From Dryomyza anilis (Eukaryota > Arthropoda > Insecta > Diptera > Dryomyzidae), in contig OX638133.1 of NCBI GenBank assembly GCA_951804985.1, positions 69,198,367-69,262,366 of the forward strand: DNA of 64,000 nucleotides. The letters run 5' to 3'. This document shows, piece after piece, positions 27,001 to 38,842 of the stretch. Positions within the stretch are counted from its first letter, which is position 1; every line of letters starts with the position of its first letter. The notes beneath the pieces were generated by a model that was not told the origin of the DNA, did not search any database, and saw only the letters and a program-made list of their open reading frames with translations. A program made the position numbers and the translations under genes.

Positions 27001-30000
27001 GCTCAAATAAAATAATGTCGTAATTACTAATTAAAGTTTGCTAAAATTTAGCAATCAGATTTTGCTAGTAATAGCAAACTATTTAAATTTAGTGCGTGAC
27101 TTAAAACACGGAATTTTTAATAGATTTTTCTAAAAAAAGCCTATGTAAAACTGAGTATGCAATAAGAATAAGTATACTTAAAATATTTTCAGATTACATT
27201 CTTAGGTAATTATTTAAAAGATTATAATGAGTAACAAAATTATGTTCACAGGGCATATTTTAAAAAGTGGATCAATTAGAAAAAAGTTAGTAATTTTGAT
27301 AGTTAGTATGGTCTAAGCTCTGGATAACCACAAATAATGTTTTTGTTTATCATTAAATCCTAAATGCTAAAAAAATATCTAAAAAAATCAAAAAAATTCT
27401 GGTTTAGATCCAATTATCTTCAAAAGGTAATGGAATATTAGCATTCATTGGTATATTAAAATTAGTATTGTATTTCAAAAAAAAACACTATTTTTTAATA
27501 CTACTATATTTTTTTTATTCTAAGTAGTGGTTCAGAACAGCATCAAATTACGATTGCAATTTTTTCAAGAACGTTACGTAATACGAACAAATTGAGTATG
27601 TAGTCTATATGTATAAAACAACCGGATTATATTAGTGTGCAAAATAAAAAAATCAAATCATACTTTTCAACAATTTTCAGAAGTTAAAAATTTTAACAAT
27701 CTTAATAAAAACCAGTTGGGAAGGTTAGATCACATGGGAAATTTTAAAGTAGGTGTAATTATGATAGTTAGGATTATCAAAATTATAGTCGGTCTAAGCC
27801 GACTATAAATACCCTACACATATGTGTGGTTACCATTCAAAGTGATATATAGGTCACCAGGGTATACGAATCCTGAAAATAACTACAAACATTCAATCGC
27901 TGAAGAATTTCCATTCATTTGATACCCATATTTACAAATGGGTAGGTGTACCGAATTTCGATTTTTTTTTTTGTGAACCACAAGTCTTTTCGCCGGAAAA
28001 CATTATTATCATGTATTTGAGCATGATATCAATATATATTTGACCAAAAAAGTTTACCTAAGCACGTATACATAAAAATTGATCTTTATATGTACAATTT
28101 ATATGAGGTATTTGAACATAAGTGGTCGGATCATAGGTCACAATGGACCGATCTCGCCAATTTTTTCGCACATACAGCGTAGGTATATTAGTAATCTAAG
28201 TTGTAAGTTTCATTTATCTAGCTCTTCAATTTTAAAAGTCTTAGGGATTTCAACAGACAGACAGACAGACGGACAGACAGACGGACAGACAGACAGACGG
28301 ACAGACGGACATCGCTAAATCGACTCAGGAGGTCATGCTGATCAAGAATATATATACTTTTCCATACCGGAGATGCTTCCTTCTGGGTGTTACAAACGGC
28401 GTACCAAACTGAATATACCCTTTCACTCTTAGTGTAGGGTATAAAAAACTCATTATTTGGATTATTACATACACTAAACTTTTAAAAGTAAAAAAAGAGT
28501 GTCCGTAAAATGCCCCTAAATGTATGCAGCATTTATAGTAAGTAGCATTAAAGTAAAATGCATACGGTCATCTAGGGGCAGTATTTACGCGTTAAACTGA
28601 AACTTTGTATCCATATAATTGCCAGTCGTCATATAATTCCTAGACTCTTTTTGAGTGACAGCATTTTATATAAACTACATGAAATGCAATTAAAATGTTG
28701 ATAGATGGTAGCCATTTGTAAAAAAGTTATTGTAGATATATTTAATAGATTTTTAATTGAACAACAAAATCGCATCAAAAAATAAAGAGTGAACCCCACT
28801 GTAAGACGATAAAAAATGAAGTACTTAAATAGCGATTAAATAAATTGTTTTAATTTTTTTAAGTTATGTTTTTAGTGTATTAAAGTTTGTTAAGCGTTAT
28901 TATAAAACCGAAGATTTGTAATTATAATTTCAATATCTTAAGTAAAATTGTCTAATAAAAAATTTACAAATATTTGTTATATTTAATAGATTATATAATT
29001 TTATATGCAATCGAGCGTAAGTTTTAAGCGTTACAGTCAATAAATACAAAACAAAAATAAAGTCGAAAATAACAGCGACCAAAGGTATAAAATTATATAG
29101 TCTTCATCATTTTCATTTTAAGAGTTTCATAATCATATTTTCGTAAGTCAAAAACCAATTACAACATATTTGTACTCACCAAAAGAGCCTCTTACGTCGC
29201 CCTTGCCCTGCAGATCCAGCACTAATATGTTCAGCTTCATTAAATATTTTCCCATGAATTCGATCTTGGGCAGTGTCAATGAGATGTCATACGAAATAGC
29301 GCTGGCATTGGCCCTGAAATTTTGCAAACACTTTAGAATAAAACGCGCAACATATTTGTTTTGGTTCTAAATGCAAAAAGCAAAATGCAAAAAAAACACA
29401 ATAAGTGCACTCAGAAAAAAAATACTACAAAATCAATAGTTTTTGCTATTAAAATTAGTTAATTGAATAAACTATTATTTTAATAGGTAAATACCATTAA
29501 ATACTACAAAATACTATTAAATATTATTAAATAGTTTTTGTGTTTATATGAAAATAATAATTTTGTGTATACTATTGAATCAATAAATGTCCTATTGATC
29601 AATTTTAATAGGATTTTTTTCTGAGTGTACAAAACCACCTACTTGAGTTTGTCAATCGTGAAATTGCTGCCGCCATGCGCCGCTATATCGCTGAACACCG
29701 CTCGGAACTGCTTGCCGCGACTCATTTCGATGTTGTCCAGCAGCAGCGGCTCCAGCGGCGGCGTCATATAGCCATCACCCAGATCGCCGGCAGCCAAGAG
29801 CGGTCGCACCGCGTAGACGGCATCGATGATGCATTTTTCCAGTTGTGGATCATTGCGATGACAAGGCGTTATTGAAGAAGCTATAAGCAAAGTATTTAAT
29901 GTCGTTTCATGTTTATTTATTTAAATACTAAAATACAAATATATTTATGGTTACTACACCCAGAAAAAATACTATATAAATAATAGGTGTTTACTATTAA

Positions 30001-33000
30001 AAGTAGTCAATAGGATATATTATTATTTTAATCGGAAAATACCATTAAATACTAGAAAATACCATGAAATTGCCATTGAGTTTATATGAGAAGATTTATT
30101 TTTTGTATACTATTAAATCAATAATTGTCCTATTGACCAATTTTAATGGGATTTGAGGGAATTTTTTTCTGGCTGTACAATCAAACTTTATTTCGTATAT
30201 AATTTACTGTCTATAATTCTTATATAGTTTGTATAGTAAAAAACAAAAATGATTAAATCAAATCAGTCTAACTTAAAGGAAAAGAAACGCATCGAATAAG
30301 ATTATTTATCAATATAGTTTAAAAATATTAAAACTAATATTTAAAGGAATATTTTTCTTTTCATTCATGTTTTTTTTAATCAGGAGATGTTCGATGCCTT
30401 GAAGTATTCTCGACCTAACTTCGATTAATAACTTAATCACCGATCTTTATCGCTCAACATTTCTCGTACTTTTTTATCCAAATCCGAGTTAGTCATATCT
30501 CAGGACCTTCGATATCTTGAAGTTTTCTCGAACCAATTTGGTTAGAAAGGTTCGATTCCTACTTTTTTAAATATGTCTCGTACTTTAAAATTAAAAAATA
30601 CGATATTTATACATTTATTACATCGATATCGCAATATTTTTCGAAGCAATCTCGAACGATATTTTTGTTTACGATACCGAATCGATTTCGTACCGAAAAA
30701 ACTCTGACAGATCGCATCGATATCTACCTACCATGTAGGTAAACATCGATATCGTTACGATAACGTTACGAGAATGGGTCCGATATCGTGTTAATCCTCC
30801 TGCATTTCGATACGAACTCGTAAAAATATCGTAACGATTGGCATTCTCGAATGTAGTTCTACTACATTTTGTTAGTTTTCCAAAACATTTATATTTATTT
30901 AACTTAATTTTGCTACACAGTATATAAGAAATTCGTTTTCTACATAATGTAGAAACTGTATTGTGTTTTTATTTTTTGCTATGTTTTTAAATTTAATGTC
31001 CGTGGACATACGACGAACAAAAAAAAATAGTTAAATTAAAAACACTTTAAAACAAATGAAAATTAGAATCGTACATCACTTTTCATTTCGTAATAACAAT
31101 TATTAATATTGTCCGATATAATATTATTTTTAGCAAAAAATCGTAATCGCAAATTTTCATACGGAACATCCGGAATCAATTAGTGATTTATTACGAAATA
31201 ACTATAAACTTTAGGAACATAGTGTACATACATAAAAATAAAGTACATTATCTCAGCTATGTTTTTAAATAATTCAAAAAAATAATTTCCACGCTTAAAG
31301 TATTTTTAGAAAAAGAAAACTGCTTTTGTCCTGTCCGGAATGTCCCGTCAGGAATTTTTCTGTGATTTATTATGAAAAAAGTATACAAAGTGTAAATTTA
31401 CATTATCTCAGCCATTTTTTTAAATATTAAAAACAAAAATATTAAAATCAACACGCACTTTCGCTTTCAGTCCCGTCCGGACGGGACCGACCACTATTTA
31501 ATTTATACTTTTAATCTACGATATAGAATTTTTTAATATTTTGGAGATAATTAGCTTTGTTTAAATACTATGTACGTGCACAAAAAAATAAAAAAAATAA
31601 AGAAAATTCATTAATTGTCCTTCGAGATATTAAAATACAAGCGCATTTTTGTATGGAATATTAATTTTTTTTAGAAAAGTATATAAATCAAATTACATTT
31701 AATATTATTACCTCACTTTTTTCTTAGTGTACTGGCTTATAAAAGTAGAAATTGTAACAATCGAAGTAAAGTATAATTTTAAACGGCATGTAAAATTAGA
31801 TTTATTTTGTGAGTCAGTGTTATAATTTCCATTAGAGTCTTCACAACACAAAATTCTACCAAATAAAAGTAACCAATACAGATCAGAGGTAGCAACTACA
31901 TCGAATAGTTTTAGGAACCACAACTGTTTTTGTTTTCTTCTTTGTTCGTTGCAAATCAATAAAAATAAAATACAAATGATATTAAGTAATAATAATAATT
32001 ATGACTACGAAATATTTGTTCGTAAATAGAGTTACTAAAATAAAATGCGCATCAGGTGTCATTGACTTGAGTGCGGTCGGTCAGTGTTGGCGATACTCTT
32101 CATTTTCACTATTTGTACTGCTTGCATTTTATTTTATGTTTCTTGTACATTATTTTATTTTATTTGTTTTTTTTTTTAATTTTTTTTTGTTTTTAATTTT
32201 GTTTTGATTCAAATAGCAATACTTTTTTATTAATATTACCTAACCTTTGGTGACAGTCGGCCTTGAAAAACTTCGTGATCGGAATGTTAACATTTGTCAC
32301 CTCAATTCTTCATTAATTTCTATGCCAGATATCATTGCAAAAATATATGTCCAATTACAATTAAAACATTTGTCGAAAAACAGATGTAGGTAGTAAAATT
32401 TATCGAATATAGCACATTACAAAATTTAATTAGTTTTTTAATTAAATAAAAAAAAAATATATTTTTATGATATTGTTCAAAATGTATTAGCATTCTAGTC
32501 ACTTTAATTGAAGACTTCGTTGTCACTGCTTTACAATAGCTCATTTACATAAAGGTATTGTCTAAATTTTGGCACCATCCAACTATGTGGTAACATGAAC
32601 CAAAAACAGCAGAACAATTGAAAATACAGTACAATATTTGTATTAAGATATTCATAATTTGGATAAATGAATTCCAAACCTTAATCCAAAAAACCCAGAA
32701 ATGTAATTCTTTGGCGATAATAATAAATAATAAATAAGTATAGCATTGTAAATATAGCAACCGATATTAATTGCATTCATAAATCAATCCAGCAATGAAA
32801 TTCACTACTTTTATTAAAACATTTGCTATTCATCGTGAATTCAGCAATTCCGTTTGCCGTCAATGCAACAAATTAATTAATTTTAGCAAATATAATTGCT
32901 AAAACTGTATTGACGTACACATATTCATAGTAGCAAACGGAATTGCTGAATTAACGAATAATAGCAAATATTTTCATTAAATTAGTGAATTTCATTGCTA

Positions 33001-35572
33001 GAATGATGAATATAATTGCTAAAACTGTATTGACGTACACATATTCATAGTAGCAAACGGAATTGCTGAATTAACGAATAATAGCAAATATTTTCATTAA
33101 ATTAGTGAATTTCATTGCTAGAATGATGAATGCAATTAATATCGGTTGCTATAATTACGTCATTATTTTTTCTGTGTATAACAAAAAAGCCAACGATATC
33201 CATATAGGAGGGTTCTTATCATGTTCGTATTAGGCCAGCAAAAAAAAAAATATCGAAACATAATTGTTGTTTTCGATAATCTATAGTGATTCCAAATTGA
33301 TAGGGTTCTCGATAAAAACGAATATACCTAGAATGAGATCATGTTTTTGTCGTTTTAAATATCGAGTTGATATTGAAATAGTTTTAATTTTTAAATAAAT
33401 TATTTTCGTTCAGAACATTTTTGTTTAATAATTCTGAACTGAGCCCGAACTGTGAAAAAGAGATCTGCGTTTGTTTTTTAACTCTGAATATTCGGAGTCC
33501 ATAATTTGTGTTCGTTTATTGATTGACAATATCGAAGTCTGTAGTTCAGAACACACTCGACGAACTCGATTTCAATTTATCGATCTGGCTGAACAGTACT
33601 GTAGGTGGTTTCTGTAATTTTGTCGATCAAAGTTGCCGACTCATATTGTCGATTTGACGTCAAAATGATGTAATTTTCATTTCTTGTCGAATAATTTTGT
33701 TTACATTTGAACAATTTTGACGTCACAGAAATCGACACTTTTTTTTGCTTGATTTACAAAAACGAGCTGCTGACTTTAAAGTCTTCATACGAAATTGACA
33801 ATTGTTGCTTAAGTTGTTTGAAAACTAAATTAGAGTATTCAAGCTGAGTTCAGATTGCGTTCGACGCTAACAATACTCGGAATATTCAGATCATGTTCAA
33901 ACCTTTGCTCTGTTATGTTTTACGAAAACGCATAATTTCAAAGTATGTTGAATTTCAAATCAATAATTTATCATTATTTCATCGAATTCATAATTAACGT
34001 CAAATAGTGTGCACCGATTACAGATTTTAGCCTATACACGATATGATTTCGTTATCGTTTTGTTTGCTTGGAAATTATCGAATTCATTACTGTTTGATTT
34101 CATAAAAAATTAATTGAATTTCGACCGAGTATTGAGAAAAATTAAGAATTGTCTCGAGGAAGAATTATCCGTGAAGATATTGTAACGGGGAAAAATTGTC
34201 GGTCAAAGAATTGTTCGAGTAATCGAATTTACGAACTGTTCGTCAGATTTTACAGACAGGAGGTGATGTTGATCAAAAAAACAAATATACTGTTGTACTA
34301 GTAGTAATTTCGATAGGGACATGCTCATTAATTCTTCATATCTTTATTTCAGATAAAAGGTCTCTGATGAGAGCCAAATTAGGTAAAAAAATTAGGTCCA
34401 CGATTTCCTTGTCACGCAGTTGTGTAATCGAATATTTTTAAAAGGCCATAATGAGTCTCGGTCGGATAGTTAAGCTCGAATCACACGATTGAATAAACAG
34501 TCAACTTTTGAATCAATTTTCAAATAATTTTAATATCAATCGTGTGATTCCCCAATTTTTGTATGGAAAATAAAGCAATCACATTGATATTTAAATTGTT
34601 TTGAAAATTGATTCAAAAGTTGACTGTTTATTCAATCGTGTGTTTATCAAATCCGACACATAACCATCTATGGTGAAAATGTTAAGTATTTTCGAAGCCA
34701 ATGTTCATATTTACTAGATTTTTACACGAAGAAAACCCGATAATTTCCCGATGGTCCATCGGGAAAATTTTTACTAGGGTGTTCGCATAATCAGATATAA
34801 TCTATTTGAACATTGTTTTCAGACTCGATAGAAAATTGATAATTTTTTTAATAGAATTCTGTGTTCTACAAAATGTTGGTCAAAGAATAAATATTTGGAA
34901 CCAATAAAATTAGTTTATCAAAACACACAAATGTTGAAAAAAGTAGCTATATCCTGTAGCCGCGGTAGCTCAGTGGTTAGTGCGTTGGACTGCGAGCCGA
35001 AAGGTCCCCGGTTCAAGCCTGGACTGGGGCTAACAACATCTTTTCATAGAAACATTTTTCTGTAGCGCGCTACCTCTCGTCAGTAAATGGCAAACCTACG
35101 AGAGTAAAACCATTGCCTATGAAAAGCTCTCACCCGCCGTTCGGATTCGGCAATAAACTGTAGGGCCCACCACTTTGAGTAAAATATAACACGCACAGCT
35201 CAAAATGGTGAGAGAGCTCGGCCTAAGTTCTTATTTATTTAGTACCAAATTATTATTTATTATTATTATTATCCTGTTGCACAGTTTAACTATTATCCAA
35301 CACTATATTCAGATTCCAGAAACAATATCCCAGAAATAATATCTTTTCTATATCATTAAGATAGATAAAGTGGGGACAAAAATGTAAAAAATTTAGTTTA
35401 ATTCATAAAATGTAAATTTTGCTGTTCCATGAGATATTTACAAATTTAAACTATAACGACTCAGTTTTTTGTTTTTTTTTTTTTTAATTTATAATTACGA
35501 CTTACGCAATATTGCCTGACAAATATTCACTCCGCACACGATCGCCAGACAACATAGCAGACTTTTAAACAT
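24090..35572 (-). CDS. Takeout/JHBP-family secreted protein, 4 exons
   Basis: Exons on minus: 35572-35506, 29880-29643, 29313-29180, 24394-24090; all introns are GT-AG and phases join (1, 2, 1), giving 247 aa. Residues 1-20 (MFKSLLCCLAIVCGVNICQA) form a signal peptide. Cys29 and Cys39 (TPCHRNDPQLEKCI) are the conserved N-terminal disulfide pair. 'TPPLEPL' follows, exon 3 carries a GKYLMKLNILVL beta segment, and exon 4 has NLFNGDKTLGE (188-198) and ends MFPPN. This order and length fit the haemolymph juvenile-hormone-binding/takeout superfamily: extracellular TULIP-fold carriers of small hydrophobic ligands, linked in flies to feeding, circadian output or male behaviour. The ligand cannot be told. 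Start context AAAAAATG is good. Introns of 5625 and 4785 nt are packed with transposons. No frameshift or stop is seen. The family has many paralogues, so I give no symbol. Confidence 0.9.
24440..25130. repeat. ATGATGAAT word-repeat region in intron 3
   Basis: Within the last intron of the takeout-like gene, words such as 'catcaatatgatgaattgat' and 'caatatgatgtacat' recur around long A/T runs (24660-24900). It is close in sequence to 5125-5870, including 'catgtcgagcaagcatta' and 'acttgagaactg', so both are copies of one element. The same marker words recur in part near 37960. Confidence 0.6.
25149..25842 (-). mobile_element. TAGCTGGACCCG element with 142-bp tandem units
   Basis: Read on minus, the element begins TAGCTGGACCCGTGC at 25842. 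It contains five degenerate tandem units starting (plus coordinates) near 25149, 25291, 25432, 25575 and 25707, spaced about 132-143 bp. Each holds 'tgggcggga' and most hold 'ggcgtggcacctcccatataac' and 'ccagagttata'-like words. It shares its start and its 'gccacgcc..cccgctc' segment with 12557-13728. It lies in intron 3 of the takeout-like gene. Non-coding. Confidence 0.7.
26370..27090. repeat. GCTATTAATAGC word-repeat region, disrupted
   Basis: Starts near 'acactcaaaataaacattc' and includes 'atagcaaaaatgtttgctgaac' and, after a gap, 'tttgctaaaatttagcaatcag' and 'tttgctagtaatagcaaac'. These match the intact 231-bp element at 44647-44877. About 560 bp of unrelated sequence (roughly 26480-27030), including a GC-richer stretch, separates the halves. 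Confidence 0.5.
27715..28446 (+). mobile_element. DINE/mini-me-like element, fullest copy
   Basis: The 5' part holds 'aaccagttgggaaggtta', a hairpin AGTCGGTCTAAGCCGACT (near 27788) and 'accctacacatatgtgtgg'. The middle has a GACA/GACG tract (28252-28311), followed by 'ctgatcaagaatatatatac' and the end 'ctcttagtgtagggtata' at 28446. Repeated copies of the parts lie at 283-752, 43345-43520 and 54660-54835. The architecture fits Helitron-related non-autonomous elements of Diptera. It sits in intron 3 of the takeout-like gene. Confidence 0.75.
29408..29627. mobile_element. 220-bp CACTCAG MITE filling intron 2
   Basis: CACTCAGAAAAAAAATAC (29408) and TTTTTTTCTGAGTG (29627) are inverted ends; TA follows the right end, while the left flank is TG. 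It makes up 220 of the 329 nt of intron 2 of the takeout-like gene and stops 13 nt from the intron's 5' splice site (29642). Non-coding. Confidence 0.75.
29957..30175. mobile_element. 219-bp CACCCAG MITE, TA-flanked, intron 1
   Basis: CACCCAGAAAAAATAC (29957) to TTTTTTTCTGGCTG (30175), with TA on both sides (955-956; 176-177). It shares 'ccattgagtttatatga' and the right third with 6382-6527. It lies 76 nt upstream of exon 2 of the takeout-like gene in the sense of transcription. Confidence 0.8.
30176..32756. other. Intron 1 of the takeout-like gene: repeats and AT-rich DNA
   Basis: 30640-30870 is crowded with CGATATCG-type palindromic words ('acatcgatatcgttacg', 'gtccgatatcgtg'). The rest is AT-rich, with 'gtcccgtccgg/ccggacggga'-like words at 31330-31490 and no gene or element end. 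Confidence 0.4.
32757..33176. mobile_element. Foldback element with exact 120-bp tandem duplication
   Basis: 'agcaaccgatattaattgca' (near 32757) is inverted at 33131-33151, and 'gaattcagcaattccgtttgc' (about 32838) is inverted at 33053-33070. Within it, 32891-33010 and 33011-33130 are identical over 120 bp. The right end is TTTTTTCTGTG (33176) followed by TA; the left terminus seems eroded. GCTATTAATAGC-type words recur in it. It lies in intron 1 of the takeout-like gene. Confidence 0.8.
33179..34479. other. Intronic AT-rich DNA
   Basis: Many TCGAT/ATCGA words and 'tgaatattcgga'; near 34249-34290 'cagacaggaggtgatgttgatc' may be a worn DINE-like 3' piece. No gene is recognised. Confidence 0.35.
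34480..34645. mobile_element. 166-bp foldback MITE
   Basis: The left arm 34480-34549 and right arm 34577-34645 are inverted repeats of about 70 bp, starting ATCACACGATTGAATAAAC, with a short spacer. Each arm also carries CACACGATTG/CAATCGTGTG or a decayed form of it, giving a second level of palindrome. Non-coding; in intron 1 of the takeout-like gene. Confidence 0.75.
34957..35269 (+). mobile_element. tRNA-derived SINE, copy 3
   Basis: A full copy in plus orientation: head TAGCCGCGGTAGCTCAGTGG (34957), A-box-like TAGCTCAGTGG (34966-34976), B-box-like GGTTCAAGCC (35010-35019), a non-tRNA body, then a (TTA)n tail to 35269. TATCCTG at 34950-34956 and 35270-35276 is a 7-bp target duplication. 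It is in intron 1 of the takeout-like gene, antisense to it. Partner retroelement unknown. Confidence 0.9.
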
Positions 35573-35770
35573 TTTTTAGTGAATATTTCTATAATTTTAT
35601 GTGTGCACTAAATGTTTAATTAACACACTTTCTGTGCAATTATTTCTGATCACTTTTATTTCGTCTATAGTACACTTTCCTAAAATCAGCGTTTATCGTT
35701 GTGAAAATTTTGATCAATTTAGAGTCAACGCCAGACAGCGACTAAATGTGCGATCAGAACACGAGCTCCT

Positions 35771-35776
35771 CATATA
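35771..35776 (-). promoter_or_regulatory. Candidate TATA box of the takeout-like gene
   Basis: GAGTATATGAGG on the minus strand places a TATATG about 200 nt upstream of the start codon; a start site about 30 nt downstream would leave a 5' UTR of roughly 170 nt. No initiator match is strong. Confidence 0.35.
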
Positions 35777-36719
35777 CTCCAACACAATTGGCGTAAATTT
35801 CGTTCAAGCACTGAAATAGATATTCAAATCGTCTTGACATCTGTGCAATTATTTCTTGAGCAACTCTACACGAATTATGATTAAAGCTGAGCTTTTATTT
35901 GTACAATGCGTGGTTTCACAGAGCTTTTTGCGATCGCAATGGCTCTCTGCGGTGTTGAGAGAGTGATAGAGCTGAGCTTACTCTTAAATGTACGATAGTT
36001 AAGCTTTCTTAACTAGTAGCAAAATATTTGTGGGTATTTTGAACGTTTTTCCAACATTCAGGAAATTTATATTTTCGAAAATTTCAATATTTTTACATAA
36101 CCCTAGCAGAAATGCCCAATGCACCATCAGAAAAATATGAGATTATCTTCGGTAAATAATAAACATTGCTTTGTCAAGTCCTTACCATAGATAAATTATC
36201 TAAATAATTAATGGTCTCGATCAGAAGTTTTGTATGCTGAATCTGCTTAATTTAAATCCCATAAATATTGCCTTCAAAAAGTAGTGTGGCGTGTACCCGA
36301 TTAGTTAACTCGCCCGATCCCAGTACAGTCATGCTCATGAACTCATTATGTCATTATTTCAGATAATCGGGTTCTGAAGAGTTCCTCTACTGACTGCTCG
36401 TGTGCTCTGCTCAATAATGTCGATATCATCAGCCTACCCGAACATCAAGGTACTCTTGTTGAAGATCAGGTTGAAGAAGTCAAACGAGAGGGTGTTGCCT
36501 TGTCTGAAAACTTATTAGGTTTTCAGGATTGGCCTAAGAAGAGAAAAAAATTTAACTCAAATTTTTTAAAGAGTAAAACTAATTTTAGAGTGTAAAACTT
36601 TAATTCAAATGTTTCACATATAAATTTGTTTTGAAATAGTCATATTAAAATTTTAATTATATTCGAAATTAAAAAAAAGTTTTGATTTTAAAGATTTTAA
36701 AGATTTTATTTTTTAAGTG
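35777..36719. other. Upstream region of the takeout-like gene
   Basis: Mixed-complexity sequence (for example 'gcgatcgcaatggctctctgcgg'). It probably holds regulatory sites, but none can be named. A more complex patch at 36280-36530 has no recognised feature. Confidence 0.3.
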
Positions 36720-37982
36720 TTCACAGAATAAATCTTCAATATGATGATTTTATTTATAAAAATGATATGAATTTTTTCACCAACTACCATATTCATCATA
36801 TGGAAGTTTTCATTTTTTGAATTAAAATTTAATGTATTTGAAGTTCAAAATGATGTTTTTAAACATCAAATTTACAAAGAAAAATGTGTCTTTAGTTACA
36901 CATTTTTACAATTTTAATAATTTTTCTTTTAAAAACTAACACAATTTTTTCTTTTTCAAAAAATTTTTCAAAATAAGTAAATAAATGGAAAAAATTGAGA
37001 TTTCAATAAAAAAAAAATTTAAAAATTGTCCGAAAAAAATCGGGGAAATAAAATTTTCAAAAAAAAATTGTCCAACATTTTTTTTTTTCGAAATAATATT
37101 TTTATAAATATAACATTTTATTAATAACACTACGCAACAGTCAAAGTTATTTTATATCATGTAAAATGACGCCCTGATTTCGAAATTATGGTTTAATAAT
37201 GTTTCTTTGGATAGGTTTACATAATAAGGGCCAATAACTTTTGAACCGAACTTTCCTATAGGTGCTCACATATATTTGTAAATATCTCGCGTTCTGAATA
37301 ACACATATGATCAATTGTTATATCGAATGAAAGATAATTGAATATCCAATAAACGTTTCTCAGAATTGAATTGGTTCATTACTTTAAAAGAACTCGATAA
37401 GAGAACTTGAAAAAAGCATTTTTTCAACAAAAATATGATAATAAATTTTAAAAAGTCGAAAAGTATTTAAAGTTATTAATTTCTTATTTAATTTTATTAC
37501 ATTTTTCCCTCAGTGTAGTTCACACTCTTTGGAAGAAATTAAGCTATCAATAACAAAAATATATGGGTAACATTTGAGGATAAAAAAAGTTATGTGAAAT
37601 CATTATAATTGATTGCTATATAAATAGGCATAAAAATTAAAAAAAAATAAAAATATATGTGACCACCTTTTTGAAAGCTTAGTACAAAAGTTATTGCCGA
37701 AATCTCGTAAACCTATCCATAGATTTTTTTTTAATACGTATATTGAAATTCTGCGAGTCATTTCCAATTATACAAAAATAATGGAATTTACTGCGCGAAT
37801 TTTTTTTTCTCATTTTGTTGTGTAGTGTAATTATTTAAAAAAAAATTGTCAAAAGAAATTTATCCAAAATTTGTGTTTCCGAAAAAAATGTTTTTATAAA
37901 TTTAAATAAAAAGTTATAATTATTATAAATAAATATATTACAAAACATTTTACTAATTTACGCATGTCGAGCTTTATATACA
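36720..37982. repeat. ATGATGA-word and A/T-run region
   Basis: 'tcacagaataaatcttcaat' and 'tatgatgattttat' near 36720-36800 echo the 5125-5870 element, and marker words 'tactaatttacgcatgtcgag' recur near 37960. In between lies an unrelated stretch (37130-37830) without recognised features, which looks inserted. Confidence 0.4.
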
Positions 37983-38842
37983 CTCAAAATAACTTCTAGG
38001 ATGTTTTACGAAATATTATTATTTCGTATTTGTAATTTCTATTTTTTTTTTCAAAAATATATTTTACCTTCGAATAGTAAATATTACGAATCAATATTCG
38101 TAAAATTAAAATCAAAACACAACTACAAATATTTCGGTTCTATTACGAAACTTTCATTATATTATTTTTTATTATAATTTCGTTTACGAAAGAATAAAAT
38201 GATCTTTACATTTTACGAAAAATTTACAAAACTTTCGTAAATTGTGAGACTATATGTAGAATTTTACGAAAGATTCGTGTTTTTACGACGTCAAATAGGA
38301 GCTTGCAACTTTATTTTGAAGCAAACAGAAGGTTATAAAATACTAACAGTTTTAAAATGTGTGAGGTGTAAGTTTTTTTTGTATCAAAGATTCAAAAATA
38401 TCAAATCAGTGCATAATATTTAATATTTTATGATAAAACAATGATGATTCATTCATTCATTCATTCATTCATTCATCGTAAGTTTTGTTTTTAAACACAG
38501 CATTCGTATATTTTATGAAAAATTCATAAAGTTCCTACAAAACGTACAAACATATTCAATAACTTACGAAAAAAATAAAAAATCTTGCGTATTATGTAGG
38601 AATGACTTTCGTAGATAAAATCTGTGAATAGTTTCATAACATACACAATTAATATTCGTAATTTTATCATAAATTTACGAAAGTTCTTCCATGTATTTTA
38701 CGAAATATTTCGTAGATAAATTTTATAAAAAATTTACGAAAGTTCTTTCGTGGGTTTTAAGAAATATTTCGTAGATAAATTTCACTAATTTTTCGTAAAA
38801 TACACGTATAATTTCATGTATTTTTAGCAGTTTTTTTAGTGT
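37983..38842. mobile_element. TTCGTAAATTTACGAA word element
   Basis: From 'acactcaaaataacttctag' (37981) to 'gcagtttttttagtgt' (about 38842), the sequence is dominated by CGTAAA/TTTACG words, for example 'ttacgaaatatttcgtagat' near 38698 and 38758. A CATT tetranucleotide run (38447-38475) lies inside. Ends are similar but not strictly inverted. Confidence 0.5.

Noticed and set aside
34957..35035. A functional tRNA gene
   Set aside because: The head has A and B boxes but does not fold into a good anticodon stem and acceptor pair, and the same sequence with the same body recurs at 914-1214 and 19784-20098 with target duplications. It is a SINE head.
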